Source: Allodiplogaster sudhausi | Lineage: Eukaryota; Nematoda; Chromadorea; Rhabditida; Diplogasteridae | Direction of reading: 5' to 3' | Length of the DNA stretch: 64,000 nt | Assembly (NCBI GenBank): GCA_945643635.1 | Contig: CALZFC010000249.1 | Span: 1,316,001 to 1,380,000, forward strand | In this document: positions 23,124-34,267 of the stretch, in pieces | Position numbering within the stretch: the stretch's first letter is position 1 | Layout of the letters: each line of letters opens with the position of its first letter | Made by a program: the position numbers and the translations under genes | Notes under the pieces: model-generated | What the model saw: only the letters and a program-made list of their open reading frames with translations | What the model was told of the DNA's origin: nothing | Database searches by the model: none

Positions 23124-24989
23124 ATGCGCTGCGCATTGTTCTTCGCTTTCCAATTCGAGGTTCGGAATAAAAGGATTTAAAAAATTGTTGACACTGATAC
23201 ACTCTCCTCTCATACCCAATCGAATTAGAAAAGGCAAAATAGAATAAAAGACAAATGGACACCTATTTCAGATCCCATATATTAGACGTGCTTGACGAAA
23301 CCGGAAACTAGAATTGTGCATTCAAAGTTGAAGCACTCCTGATATTTCTCTCTCTATCTTTCTCCTTCTATTCTCTCTCTCTCTCTCTCGCAGTCCCTTT
23401 CGCTATCTCGTTTTCTGCCTCCGCCAGGTTCTTGCGGAGTTCACGCGATTCCAGCGAAAGAGTGGCTCATTGCCATACCTTGTGACTAAGCATCGGCACT
23501 GCTTCGAGCAATGTGTGGTCGAAGCGGTAAGACAAACGATTTCTACTTTTTTGCACCTTAAATGGTGCTACTGTATGTTTGACATCTACATTTCTTAATA
23601 TAAATAAATTAATCTAAATTTAGGTCAGCAGTTGCTCCGGCGTTGTTATATATCCAGCGGGCGACTGTGGTCTTCTTCTGACTGCGATCACAGATGCTAC
23701 AATAAACTCAACGGTTTTTGCGAAGCAGACGACTGCGACCTTCACATGTGGCGAAGGGTTCAAGGAGGTTGACGTCTTCGACCTGTCCCCAACCTTCACT
23801 ACGACTTCGAAGTCGATTGCGCCCTCAACATCAACCAAGTAAGATTCAAAACGGTTGTCATTTATAGGCATAATTAATTGTTGATCTATTACAGGAATGA
23901 AATGACGACGTCCAAAATAACGGCGCTATCAACGGCGGAAACGGTGAAATCAACCTCAACTTCCTTGACCTCGCCTACGACTTCGACTGCGACCTCAAAA
24001 CCTACCATGTACGACTCTGTAGTTATATTTGAATGTCTGGAGTTTTTATTCGTTAACATAAATAAGAAACGACGAGTGCATTATCGATTGATTTCAGGAC
24101 AACATCAATAATAGAAACCACAAAATCAACATCAACGTCCTCACCGACCACGAATGCCCCATGGAAACTCCCATTTTATCGGATGACTCGAGAGGACGGG
24201 CTCGCTCATTTCTATTCCACGAGTCTTAAAGAGTGTAACAAAATGTCCGAGAGCACATCTTCATGCTGTCAGGTGGGGTGAATAGCTCAAAGGATCCTTC
24301 CGGGGGAACATTCCTACGGTAGTAAAAAGTGTAAACGCTCGCGCTTATGTAGTTCGATCATAGTTCGAGAAAGAAAGTGGAGGTCGGCTCGTGATGCAAT
24401 CAGGGTTTATTTGTTAACCTGCTTCTGGTGCCGCGATGGTTTCTGTCTTACTAAGTATGCAAACATTTTTTTAAAGAACAAATCGCGATTGTGTCGAAGG
24501 ACCAACTCATTGACGGCTGTGCCGACAAGCTTACCGATATAAAAAGATATCCTCTTGGCAGCGGAGGTAAGCCCAGCTACATACATGAGAGATTTGTACA
24601 GCCATTACTAATTGTAAGCTGGGGATAGTAGCTCACGTTCCTAGTTGGCATTGGGTTGGCTATTGTACCAGCAACTGCTCTTAATAGTTATGTGCTAGTG
24701 AGCTATTTACTTGCGCAATAAATTGGCAGCTAGACAGTTCAGCGCGAGAGTACCTATCCGTTATTCACCATCCGTTACTCTTATGCCATCGCTGAATTAT
24801 ATGAATTCAAAAATATGCAACTATTTTTCACCTATCATCTCGTGAAAAGTAATACTCACAATTGGCACGTCAAAATCAGCTCAAAATTAAATAATAATAT
24901 CTCAATTTTTTGTTTGCAGACCATCTGATTATGAACTTCCTCCGGCTGAGTACATGAAGATCGACGAAATTTTCGCCTGGCCCACTTAG
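23124..24989 (+). CDS. Secreted PAN-like protein with Thr/Ser-rich linker and HFY-type repeat
   Basis: Exons: 23124-23159 (signal start MRCALFFAFQFE), 23428-23526, 23624-23838, 23895-24008, 24098-24272, 24477-24566 and 24920-24989. Exons 1-5 join in phase. Exons 2-3 give a PAN-like core (RHCFEQCVVEA, SSCSGVVIYPAGDCGLL, TFTCGEG), the pattern of nematode PAN_3-type domains. Exons 3-5 give a mucin-like Thr/Ser linker. Exon 5 then reads PFYRMTREDGLAHFYSTSL, like the YRxxxxxxxHFYTT repeat of DUF5648-type proteins, and the C-terminus IFAWPT fits that family. It is probably exported to the extracellular space or cuticle. Joining exon 5 to 6 and 6 to 7 needs a phase not given by the obvious sites, so the 3' end may be mis-modelled or broken. 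Confidence 0.65.
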
Positions 24990-25253
24990 AGCTATCGTTT
25001 TTGCTGTCTCGTAAAAGGATTCACATAAGAAAAATTAGATCGCGAACTTGCTATAACATTGGCGTTTAAGCGTTACAAATAATGTATATTTGTCAAAGAA
25101 ACGAATTAGTTGCGAGGAGTCGAGGGTTCGGGCAGAATTTTGCCGTAGAAGACAAGTTTTGCTTACGGTTTTCACGAGCTGTCATTAGTTGCTTATTTCA
25201 AAGGTATTTAGACCTTTCTGTCATGAAGACCGTAACTACCATCGCCAGAGACA

Positions 25254-25430
25254 GAGAATAGTATTTTATTTATGTTTGTAAATAAATATATACAAATATC
25301 AGGTATTACCAGCAACAGAATAAAAATTTCCGTTGTAGCCAGTGGATATAACGGAAATTTTTATTTTGTTGCTGGTAATACCTGATATTTGTATATATTT
25401 ATATACAAACATAAATAAAATAATATTCTC
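25254..25430. repeat. Near-perfect 177-bp inverted repeat (hairpin)
   Basis: Arms of about 81 bp with only a few mismatches or indels surround a loop of about 15 nt (GTAGCCAGTGGATAT). Arm landmarks are CAGGTATTACCAGCAACA and its mirror TGTTGCTGGTAATACCTG. It sits inside a block related to 18000-18560, which lacks the inverted arm. It could be a foldback MITE or a long-hairpin small-RNA source. Confidence 0.85.
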
Positions 25431-25797
25431 TATATTTAATCCAAACATTAATTCTTATGCGAACTACAGCTATGTGTACATTACATATATTGTGTATATT
25501 CTTTAATTTCCTTGTTTATTATATTCTTCGTTCAGATGGGGGTTGGCATAAAAAGAATGTGGTGTCCAATCTCTTTTTTATTTCAAACATTGTTGAAGCT
25601 ATAAGCTCAAAATGGCTGGAATTCTCACATCGCTAATTACATATTATGTACACTTCGCAATACATCTTCACATTTAGCGATTCTCAAAGTAAGTATGTAA
25701 ACAAATAAAGCAAAGGTGGAAAAAAACGAGAGAACGCGACAGATTCCACAAGGCACCCAGCCTGTATGGGAAGAGGTGCTAAAGCTGGCAGATATAT

Positions 25798-25879
25798 GCA
25801 GCCAGTGTGGATCGAACACGGGACCACATACTCATGGATCGGTCTCACTACCACTGAGATACATCTCGACGTTGGCTGC
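25798..25879 (-). tRNA. tRNA-like sequence (probably pseudo-tRNA or SINE head)
   Basis: On the minus strand an A-box-like TATCTCAGTGGTAGTGAG is followed by a B-box-like GTGTTCGATCC, and the ends GCAGCCA and TGGCTGC pair over 7 bp. The D stem (TCTC/GAGA) forms. The anticodon stem is poor and the T stem is weak, and the length is 82 nt. I regard it as tRNA-derived, not a functional tRNA. Confidence 0.35.
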
Positions 25880-26044
25880 TCGACTCACACCCACGACAAT
25901 CAGCTTCTGCCACAGCTGCATTCATTCGTTTGCATCTTATCTTAAACTGCTTTTCTAATCAGCTAACGCGATTGGTTCACGACATTGCGTTCGACTTGCT
26001 TTCTCTTTTAATTCTTACAATCTTGAACACCTCCAGCTGCTGAG

Positions 26045-26133
26045 TTTTCGTCTACGTATTTCTCGCTACCAGCTTGCTGTCGCGTGTGCAGCACGCGACG
26101 GCAAGCTGGTAGCGAGAAATACGTAGACGAAAA
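26045..26133. repeat. 89-bp near-perfect palindrome
   Basis: TTTTCGTCTACGTATTTCTC on the left is mirrored by GAGAAATACGTAGACGAAAA on the right, with arms of about 42 bp (one visible mismatch) and a loop of about 5 nt (TGCAG). An almost loopless palindrome of this length is unstable in cloning and prone to cruciform or hairpin formation. Confidence 0.9.
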
Positions 26134-26454
26134 TGCATCGATTGTTTCTATTTCTGAATTTCAGGGATATCCGTCTACTTCATAACGACCAGCCTTCCGA
26201 AAATTTATGGTACATATTTCTTCTACATCCTCAACAATTTACTTTCACAACGCCGTTGCCACCTTAATACTCTAACAATAAGATGACAGTCATGGTTTAT
26301 AAAGGCTTTTATCCTTCAGATTTTATTAATCGGATTCTTGAAATTCATGGTTTCGACCAATGTTCCGTAATTGAAGCTATTCCTTTCGTTTGTTTTGAGA
26401 GGTATTATAAATTACTTTCTTGTGATGTTAAAAGAACTGTTTGTTCGCTTATAG

Positions 26455-26539
26455 GGCCAATGAGCTGAAGGAATGCACGGAGATCAATCAAATGGAAGTG
26501 TGCGATCTGTGGCGACCTCTCGTTGTGCTCAAATTTTAA
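26455..26539 (+). CDS. Terminal exon of an unidentified gene
   Basis: After a TTATAG acceptor the sequence reads ANELKECTEINQMEVCDLW and ends VVLKF with TAA. A diverged copy (GGCCAATGTGCTGAAGGAGTG) occurs near 35136. An upstream hydrophobic open stretch after TTTCAG (near 26164) may be another exon. Two cysteines suggest a secreted product, but the family was not recognised. Confidence 0.4.
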
Positions 26540-27582
26540 TTAGAACATGAGAGTTCGTTCAATTTTAATATCGTGCGCTCAGGCCGCTGCAGTTTTCCAG
26601 TGTATCTTTTAACAAATTCTAAAGGTTGCCATTTAACGTTTCTATACAGTTTCCCTATTCCAAGTCTACTTTCGATTACGTATCAAGAAATTAGTTCGCA
26701 TTCTTGTCACGCATTATTTATGTATGTATGAGTAAGTGAGAAAAATTTTTATTTCTGAAATAAGTGAGTTGCCACGGTGTCCGCTGCAAAAATCGTAGGC
26801 TCAGACAGCTGCAGTTTGCCAATATATCTGCAGGTGTCTGAGTACATTTAAAGGAGCTGTCCATGGAGATTACAATTTTTAACTTAATTTTTTGTTAATA
26901 CTACCCGGTTCAACTAGAAACATCATTAGGAACAGTGAGAATGCGTCCTGAAGGGGCCCTGAGGAGAAAAACCACATTTCCCCACGCCGTACTGTAGAAT
27001 TTAGGGAGTGACGTCATCACTCCTTGCCTATTTTGTTCGCATGCACACCCTCATTCGACCAGAAAGAAGGTGAAAACTACCTGCGAAGCGGCAAGCCACG
27101 CTTGAGATTCGAGGAAGGAGAAGAGAGGCAGAGAGAAAAGGCTCACAAAGTCTAGTCTGTTGTGATGGATACTGCGCTAGCATACCGCCAAAACGATTTG
27201 CAATATCGCGAATTCAAACATTAGTTCTGCACAATCGGCTTTTAAACTCCATGGATAGTTCCTTTAATGAAATCTCATGTGCTCATTGGTGTTCGAAGAA
27301 AGAAAGCGATTTGTAAGAAGGACTCACGTTCGTGTATTATTAACTAGAAACAGCGTAACATCTCAATATTCGTCAACTAGGAGAGAGTCATGGTTGGGAC
27401 GCTTCTTTTTGTTAGATGTTTGCCCCTGACGAATTCTTGGACATTTCCTTGTTGCGAGCCTAATTTCGATAACGGGTCAACAAATTCGTTTACATTCTTG
27501 TCACGCCCGCTTTATAAATCTGTACTTCACTGTGTAATAGAGTAAACTGACTTCTCTTCCTTCTAAAAAGTATCAAAATAGC

Positions 27583-29767
27583 ATGCGCGAGTTCCCGCGC
27601 TCTCTGCTGCACTGGCTTCGCGTGGTGCATGGGGCCATCTTCTTCGCCAGCTTCGCCCTCAACATCCTCGCCGCAGTCGCCATTCTAAGGCACAGCGACC
27701 GGAAGATCGGCACTTATCGATTTCTTCTCGCTGCCATTGTGGTCGGTGAATTCTTGTTCTCTCTTTTTTCAAATCCTCTTTTTGACTGGCAGCTCATGCA
27801 AATCATTAACGACATCACCTTTGATGTCTTCGCCCGCTTCACGTTTTTGCCTCCATTATATTGCATTTACGTCGACAGCCGAATCAAGTTTCCGGGCATA
27901 TTTCAACTTACATCCGAACGATTTGTTGGTTGACTTCACAATAGCATAAAGGAGAACATCACAATTAAAACTACTAATATTCGAATAATTTCGGGGTTTC
28001 GCATTTTTTCTCGTTGCAATTTGCCTCGTACTTCCAGTGTGCTGCTTCATGTATCGACACCAAGTAAGTTTCTCTATCTATTCTAACTGTGTTACCACAG
28101 GTAGCCAGTGATTTGCTTCTCAAATCATTTTTTTTTTCAAAATTGACAACAAACCCCTGTTCTTTTTAAAATCGTTAGGAATTTAGTTCGAATTCCAGGA
28201 ATACTGAGTGCTTAATGCATGTACATTTGTATACGACTTTATGCAATATTTAAACTATCAAAAGAACGGGTTACGAAAGTATCGTCACTGAATACTTACA
28301 ATTAGTATGAGCCATTAAGCATCTCCAATTGCCCAGTTCACGATGGAGGCTATCACTTGGGGCTCTAATCGTTACATATTGCACTCCTCCTTGTTTAATG
28401 ACCTTGATTATCGTCATCGCAACACTTGTCTTTCAACCAATGCCAGCTGAACGGCCGTCAGTAATAATTAAGGTAGATTTGTTTTCTTCGACCTTCCATT
28501 CACCCACCGTGCCCATTCCTTGATTATGGAGTAAACTTATAACCTTATTTCCTCGTAATCGATAGATATGCTCGCTGGCATTTCAACATCTCTACGACTA
28601 TGAAGTCCAACAGTTTCTCTGCTCAAATCACGCGCACGGCCTCTTGATAATGGGTGAGTTTTGATGGTGGAAAAAACAGTATGGATTCGCTTCTTCTAAG
28701 TCGGATTCTTTTAATTAAATGGCGTTTTTTGTGTCATGGTTGCATGTGCTCGTGGCAGAACATCATTAGCACTGGACACTTGTCCGTTTTTTTGCAGTCC
28801 AAGTAACCAAACAGTCCATATTCTGATATATCGCCGTTCAGAAGTTAGTAAACGGGGACTCCATCAAGTATTGAATCATGGCTTCGAGAATTGAGCGGAG
28901 CTTGCCATGATGCAATCAAAATCACATGTTTTCTGTGCAAAATTCGAATGCGGGAAATTAAAAGCAAAGGCCGTGTTTGAATTGCCGTGCGATACCTATA
29001 TTTGTAGGTGTCAGTGTCGCTATTCTCTGCTTCATGACTGTCGCCGTTATTGCCATGAGCCTTCATATGCACCGCATCATCAGTTCTGCTTCCACATTAG
29101 TCCACATGTCGGAAGGACGACTCGCCCTTCAAAAGCGACTCTTCTACAGTCTTCTCGCTACAGTCTGTCGAAGCGCTTCAGATTCCAACAGTGAAGGGTT
29201 GATAAGACTATACAGAAAAAGAAATATCTAACTTTGGGTTTAATAATTTTGGTTTTTATTTTCTTGGTTTGAACTTAGTCATTTTCATTTACCCTTGGTT
29301 TTGATTTTGAATAATTTGGTTGAAAATTACGATGCACACGATCATCTCACAATCAGATAAAGCATAAATCTTTAATGCATTTAGATGTGCGTGCCGGTGC
29401 TCTTTGTCACCTTTCCAATAGTCAATCTTATTGCAATGCTGACATTAAATATTGAGAATGACGGTGCGTCAAAATATATATCAATTGTATTATTAAAAGT
29501 AGTTCTGTCTGAATTTACATGATTTTATTCATCTCTTACAAATAATTTATTATATTAAATAACATTCTCTTCTTAGATCTTGCGGGAGCCTCAATGGTCG
29601 TCTTCTCCTTTCACTCGCCTGCACATTCGCTGACAATATTGCTGACATCTTCTAGCTATCGAAAGTTTCTTGTCGGCCTTCTTAGATGCCACAAGATCAG
29701 ATGCTCACAAGAGAGCAGCGTCAGCGTCTCAGCGTCGTTCGGGACTAGGCCGAATAATAAACCCTAA
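27583..29767 (+). pseudogene. Chemoreceptor unit B (broken)
   Basis: Exons correspond to those of unit C: 27583-27741, from 27793, 27995-28063, 28320-28456, 28578-28653, 29008-29162, 29385-29463 and 29577-29767. Lesions: in exon 2 the Trp codon of VGW (TGG in C) is TGA at 27931-27933; the intron 2 acceptor reads TTTCGG where A has TTTCAG; the intron 4 acceptor reads CGCTGG where C has GGCAGG; and exon 4 is shortened before its donor, leaving the wrong phase. The last three exons are intact, including HSPAHSLTILLTSSSYRKFL. Several independent defects make a coding gene very unlikely. Confidence 0.85.
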
Positions 29768-30347
29768 TGTTCATTTCGGTCATACAATATACAACAGATA
29801 TCGTAATCTGCAAGTGAATAAAGATTCAACAAGCTCAGATTGTTTGTAATCATTACTATACAGCGAATACTAGCTCACCTTCACAGATTAGCTATTTCAC
29901 AAACGGCTGCATTTACTTGAAGGATAGCTTCTCATGTTTGCAACAAATGAGTAACTAATATAAGCAATTTAGCGTGAGAGGGCGGCCCTATTCTAACCTG
30001 TGCACAACAGGTGAAAATTTCGTAACTAAAACTCGTCAAAGGTTGTTCTTTGAACATGCTGAGCTTAAGTCATTTGCTAATTTCGCTCCAAAAGTATATT
30101 TCAAATTTTGAACAAAAAATGTTATGCAATCACGTCATAACTTCGCAAAAGTTTCATGGAAACTATTGAAGTTGGAGTGAATAAGGCTAAATGTTCTGCA
30201 TTAACTTCCCGTCGAAAACCACGATGCGTGTCAGATAAAAAGCTGTAGCACAATCAGCCTTCAGGTAGTGAAGAAGTAAAATTACGGTTGCAACGAGTCT
30301 TATCAATGATTGCTTGAGAACCCCTTTCGTTGACAGCTCTCTTACAG
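29768..30347. other. Downstream module of unit B, no gene
   Basis: Related to 34190-34260 plus 34796-35050 (after C) and 39130-39490 (after D), sharing CATCAAAGGTT and CTTCCATGGAAACTATTGAAG-like pieces. It belongs to the duplicated unit rather than to a gene. Confidence 0.5.
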
Positions 30348-30493
30348 ATCTCGCTGATGTCGCCATTGTCGCGTTCTCGCTTCACTCGCCAGCACAATCA
30401 GTGGCAACAATCATGACAACTACAACTTACCGCAAGTTCGCTGTTGACCTCGTTCGTATGTTAGCCGTGGGCATCTTCCGCTGGAACCACTAG
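30348..30493 (+). pseudogene. Orphan last exon of a divergent chemoreceptor
   Basis: After a CTTACAG acceptor the frame reads LADVAIVAFSLHSPAQS, then TTTTYRKFAVDLV, and ends FRWNH with TAG. This is the TM7 exon of the family, with a C-terminus unlike units A-E. No mat­ching upstream exons are seen before it, so it is a relic of a sixth, more diverged member. Confidence 0.75.
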
Positions 30494-30862
30494 TGGATAA
30501 TCTGCTCTTCGACAGTTACTGTCGCCAGTAGCTTTCTTTAAAGAAACCAAAAATGCAATATTGAATTAAAAAATAACTGTTCACATTTTAGATGGCACTT
30601 TAACTGTACTAATGATGTTTGTAGAATACGAGAGTTTGCAATATCCAATCGAACTTATCGTACTCAGCCTTATCGCTATTGTAATCAACTACGTGTATGT
30701 ACATATGTACATACATATTGGAAATTTGTATTACGACCTTTTCTTCACTAGTTACGGAAATTAACGTACGATGACTATTAATCGTCAAAAAGAACTGAAC
30801 TTAAAAACGATTTTGTAGCCATGCACATTATTACTCTTCGAGATGTTCACTCCCGAACACTG

Positions 30863-30964
30863 TAAAGTTCCCGTAGGTGAATCCCATAAAATGCAGTAAC
30901 ATCTCGAATAGTATAAAGTTCCCGTAGGTGAATCCCATAAAATGCAGTAACATCTCGAATAGTA
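30863..30964. repeat. Two 51-bp direct tandem repeats
   Basis: TAAAGTTCCCGTAGGTGAAT starts at 30863 and again at 30914 and continues identically through AATGCAGTAACATCTCGAAT. The near identity suggests a recent slippage or duplication event. Confidence 0.9.
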
Positions 30965-31019
30965 ATAATGCGCACAGCAACAAAATTCCATAAAAAGCCG
31001 CGTTATTCTAGCTCCTTTA

Positions 31020-31200
31020 AGAAAACTGAATTACATCTACCGAAAGAATAATCACGGAAATTGTTCCAAAATGTTTCTGTCCAATTATGGGCATCGCCTT
31101 CAGCATCGCTGCAGACGTAGGAGTTTTATTCACCTGCTCAAGCGCTGTCGCTGATACTTTGATCGTACAGCTACCACCAAATTTGTGTATTTGTGTATTT
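31020..31200 (+). pseudogene. Decayed chemoreceptor 3' end upstream of unit C
   Basis: TGCAG followed by ACGTAGGAGTTTTATTCACC reads DVGVLFTCSSAVADTLIVQL, distantly like the TM7 exon pattern HSPAQSLTILL. The same relic occurs near 36040-36140 (before D) and 41260-41380 (before E). There it is preceded by CAACGTTGACAATGACGGT, resembling the end of exon 7 (AATATTGAGAATGACGGT). Each duplicated unit thus seems to carry an older dead gene end in its upstream part. Confidence 0.4.
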
Positions 31201-31393
31201 GCAGTCAATTTAGATGTTGCAGTTGTTTTGAAACAACGTATCGTCTGGTTTTCCAAGGAGTCCAAACTGTCGTATATATGGAGATATCTCACTGTAAGAA
31301 GATTGTCATAACTGCACTAGCTGCATTATTCGCTTGCCCTGACAAAAGTATGCCATCCTCTATCCCTATATGAACCGTAGACCTTGTCAATGA

Positions 31394-31506
31394 TAAACCG
31401 CATTCTACTCGGCTACTTCTTGTGTTCCCAGTTCGAGTTATGTTGCTTACTAGACAACACAACGAATGTGGTGCACAAGAAGTAGCCGAGCAGAACACGG
31501 TTTATT
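31394..31506. repeat. Inverted duplication, arms of about 40 bp
   Basis: TAAACCG...CTCGGCTACTTCTTGTG is mirrored by CACAAGAAGTAGCCGAG...CGGTTTA. At the matching places upstream of D (36345) and E (41560) only the left arm is present. The inverted copy therefore arose after the units were duplicated. Confidence 0.85.
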
Positions 31507-31732
31507 AATGACCAGGCCTGGGGTTCATATTGGAATCCAACGGAACGGTTATGAGACAGATGTCTAATTGTAAGAGGCATCCATTCTTTTTTTTATTCTC
31601 TAGTATATATGTATATAGAAATTTGTTGTCGTCTTTTCACGCATGTGTCTTTATTGTATACTTCACAGTGTAACTGACACCTCACGAGAAAACTGCATTT
31701 GCCTATGTATATTTATTAAAGACCATAACAGC

Positions 31733-33688
31733 ATGCGTGCTCTCCCTCGTTCTTTGCTGCACTCTTTGCGAGTCCTCCACGCCGCAATTTGCGCCGGCAG
31801 CGTAGCTCTCAACATCCTCGCCGCCGTCGCCATTCTATGGCACAGCGACCGAAAGCTCGGCACTTATCGATTTCTTCTCGCTGCCATCGTGGTCCGTGAA
31901 TCATTAACCGCTGAGGCTGATCCTCCTCTTTTCTGATATCCACTTTTTTATCGACAGCTCATGCAAATCGCTAACGACATTACATTCGATGTCGTTGCCC
32001 GCTATACATTATTTCCTCCTTTGTCTTGCATTTACGTAGACAGCCCCTTCAAGTTCCCGGCAATATGGGAACTATCTTTTATACGACTGGTTGGTTGGCT
32101 TCATAACAGCAAAAGGGTGAAGTTCAGCGTTCAAAAATTTCTCATGATCATGTTATTCAGGTTTTCTCATTCTTTCTTGCTGCAAATTGCATGATAATTC
32201 TGGTATATTGCTTCATTTATCGACACCAAGTAAGTTGTGCTACTGTAGTCCGTGAATTGCTTCTCAACTTTTATTTTATTTCTTGCAAATAAAAAAACCT
32301 CTACGAGAGTTCCCGAAATTGTTGTATACTTTACTTAAAGTGTTTGGATTATTTTTTTCCGAAATCAAGAGCACACTGAGTACGTACATATTTCATCTTC
32401 ATGTCTAGGCGAATTTGTAAGATATTTATGCATCCACGTCAAAGTGATCCGATAGTGTAATTCAATATATAAATTAGTTTGAGTCATTAAGCATCTCCAA
32501 TTACCCGGTTCACAATGGCGTTTCTCAAGACGGGCGCTAATCGGCGTACATTGCACTCCCCCTGCATTATTGGCCTTCATTAACGTTCTTGGCGGATACA
32601 TCGTTCAACCGTTGTCAGCCGAACGTGACATTGTGAGTAATGCTTATGGCATACATAGCCTATTTTCTCTATTTGTTCCGCCGGGATACAATTTTTCAAT
32701 GCCCTTGAGAGAGGGGGACACTAATAGAGGGGGGGGGGGATTCTATAAGAGGGAATGGTACTATTTTTGAATGTGATTGACTAAAAATGTGCGAACGACG
32801 TTCTATTCTTTCCTCATTATTAATTGCATTGTTACGTGAGCATATTTCAATGCATGGCAGGCATTTGAACATCTCTACGACTTTGAAGTCAACCAGTTTC
32901 TCTGCTTGCATCATGGCCAGGGCTACTTGCTAATGGGTGAGTTTTGGGAATGAAAAATAAATTGCATTGAGGAGCTTTTTCTTGTTCGAAGTTGGACTAA
33001 ATGTAAATATTCAGTTCTATCTTATCCGTAAAACATAGGGCAGCGAGGACACCTTTCTATTGCCCTTCAATCCATATTGCCAAATTAATTATGAAGAAAC
33101 AATTATATATTCTTCTACATTTCAATTTAGGTGTCGTAGTCTGTGTTGGCTGCTTCTTGGCTGTATTTCTTATAGCAATGAGCCTTCGCATGCTTCACAT
33201 CATCACTTCTGCATCCACTTTACTGACTGCGTCAGAAGGACGAGTCGCCCTTCAAAAGCGACTCTTCTATAGTCTTCTCGCTACAGTCTGTTAAGCGCTT
33301 CATATTAGACCACTGATAAAGTACGGATAAATCTATTAAAAAAAGAATCATCAAATTTTGTTTTGAAATTTTTTAAATTTTATTCCCATGATTATGACAA
33401 TCATTATATGCCTAATCATCTCAGACACAGCGAATTTCTCTGATGCTTTTAGCTATTAGTTCCGGCAATCTTTCTCGCCATTCCAGTTTTCAGTCTTATC
33501 GCAATGCAGATATTAAATATTGAGAATGACGGTGCGTCTAAATCTACCATATATATATATTATTAGCCTATTTCAAGTTATTTATTATTATTATTATTAT
33601 TCTTATAATAATAATAATTATTATTATTATTATTATTACTAGTTTTATTTTATTTTTATTTTTATTTTTATTTTTATTTTTATTTTTA

Positions 33689-33731
<43 letters not shown>

Positions 33732-34083
33732 TATTACTATTATTATTACTATTATTACTATTATTATTACTGTTATTATTATTAATTATTACTGTTATTA
33801 TTATTAATTATTACTGTTATTATTATTATTATTAATTATTACTATTAATATTATAATTATTTTGTACAGTTAATAAATTATACTCTTCTTAGAACTTGCG
33901 GGGGCCTCCATGGTTGTATACGCGCTCCACTCGCCGGCGCAATCGCTGACAATATTGCTGACATCTTCTAGCTATCGAAAGTTTCTTGTCGCTGTATTTC
34001 GGTGCCACAAGATCAGATGCACACAAGAGAGTAGCGTCAGCGTCTCAGCATCGTTCGGGACAAGGCCGAATAATATGCCCTAA
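31733..34083 (+). CDS. Chemoreceptor unit C, intact serpentine 7TM receptor (Srh/Str/Sri type)
   Basis: Eight exons: 31733-31891, 31958-32116, 32161-32229, 32492-32632, 32861-32936, 33131-33285, 33453-33531 and 33893-34083. They total 1029 nt, a 342-residue protein, normal for nematode chemoreceptors. All introns are GT-AG and all phases agree. TM1 lies in exon 1 (SVALNILAAVAILW), TM2 spans exons 1-2 (YRFLLAAIV/LMQIANDITFDV), TM3 is exon 3 and ends CFIYRHQ, TM4 is in exon 4, TM5 spans exons 5-6, SEGRVALQKRLFYSLLAT precedes TM6, TM6 spans exons 6-7 (LLVPAIFLAIPV), TM7 is in exon 8 with HSPAQSLTILLTSSSYRKFL. The C-terminus is short and basic. Intron 1 (66 bp) contains an in-frame TGA, so splicing is required. 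The likely role is odorant or pheromone detection in a sensory-neuron cilium; the ligand is unknown. A solo LTR follows 185 bp downstream. Confidence 0.9.
33560..33870. repeat. (ATT)n and (TTTTA)n array in intron 7 of unit C
   Basis: Trinucleotide ATT repeats flank a run of TTTTTA-type repeats. Shorter ATT runs occupy the same intron of D (38770-38825) and E (43205-43240), so the array expanded in C. Confidence 0.95.
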
Positions 34084-34267
34084 TGTTCATTTCGGTCATA
34101 CAATATGGAACAGATGCCCTACATTTAATCTGCAAGTGAATAAAGATTTAAAAGATTTAACAAGCTCAGATTGTTTATAACCACTACAATGCTATGGCTG
34201 ACCTTCACAGTTCGCTCTAGCAACCTATCTTACCAGAAGCTGCTCTCAATAGTTAGTTGTATGAGGG

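Noticed and set aside
32696..32914. Minus-strand frame opposite unit C
   Set aside because: It runs across an intron and exon 5 of the intact receptor and has no support; frames at 37425-37622 and 42309-42536 are the equivalent shadows in D and E.
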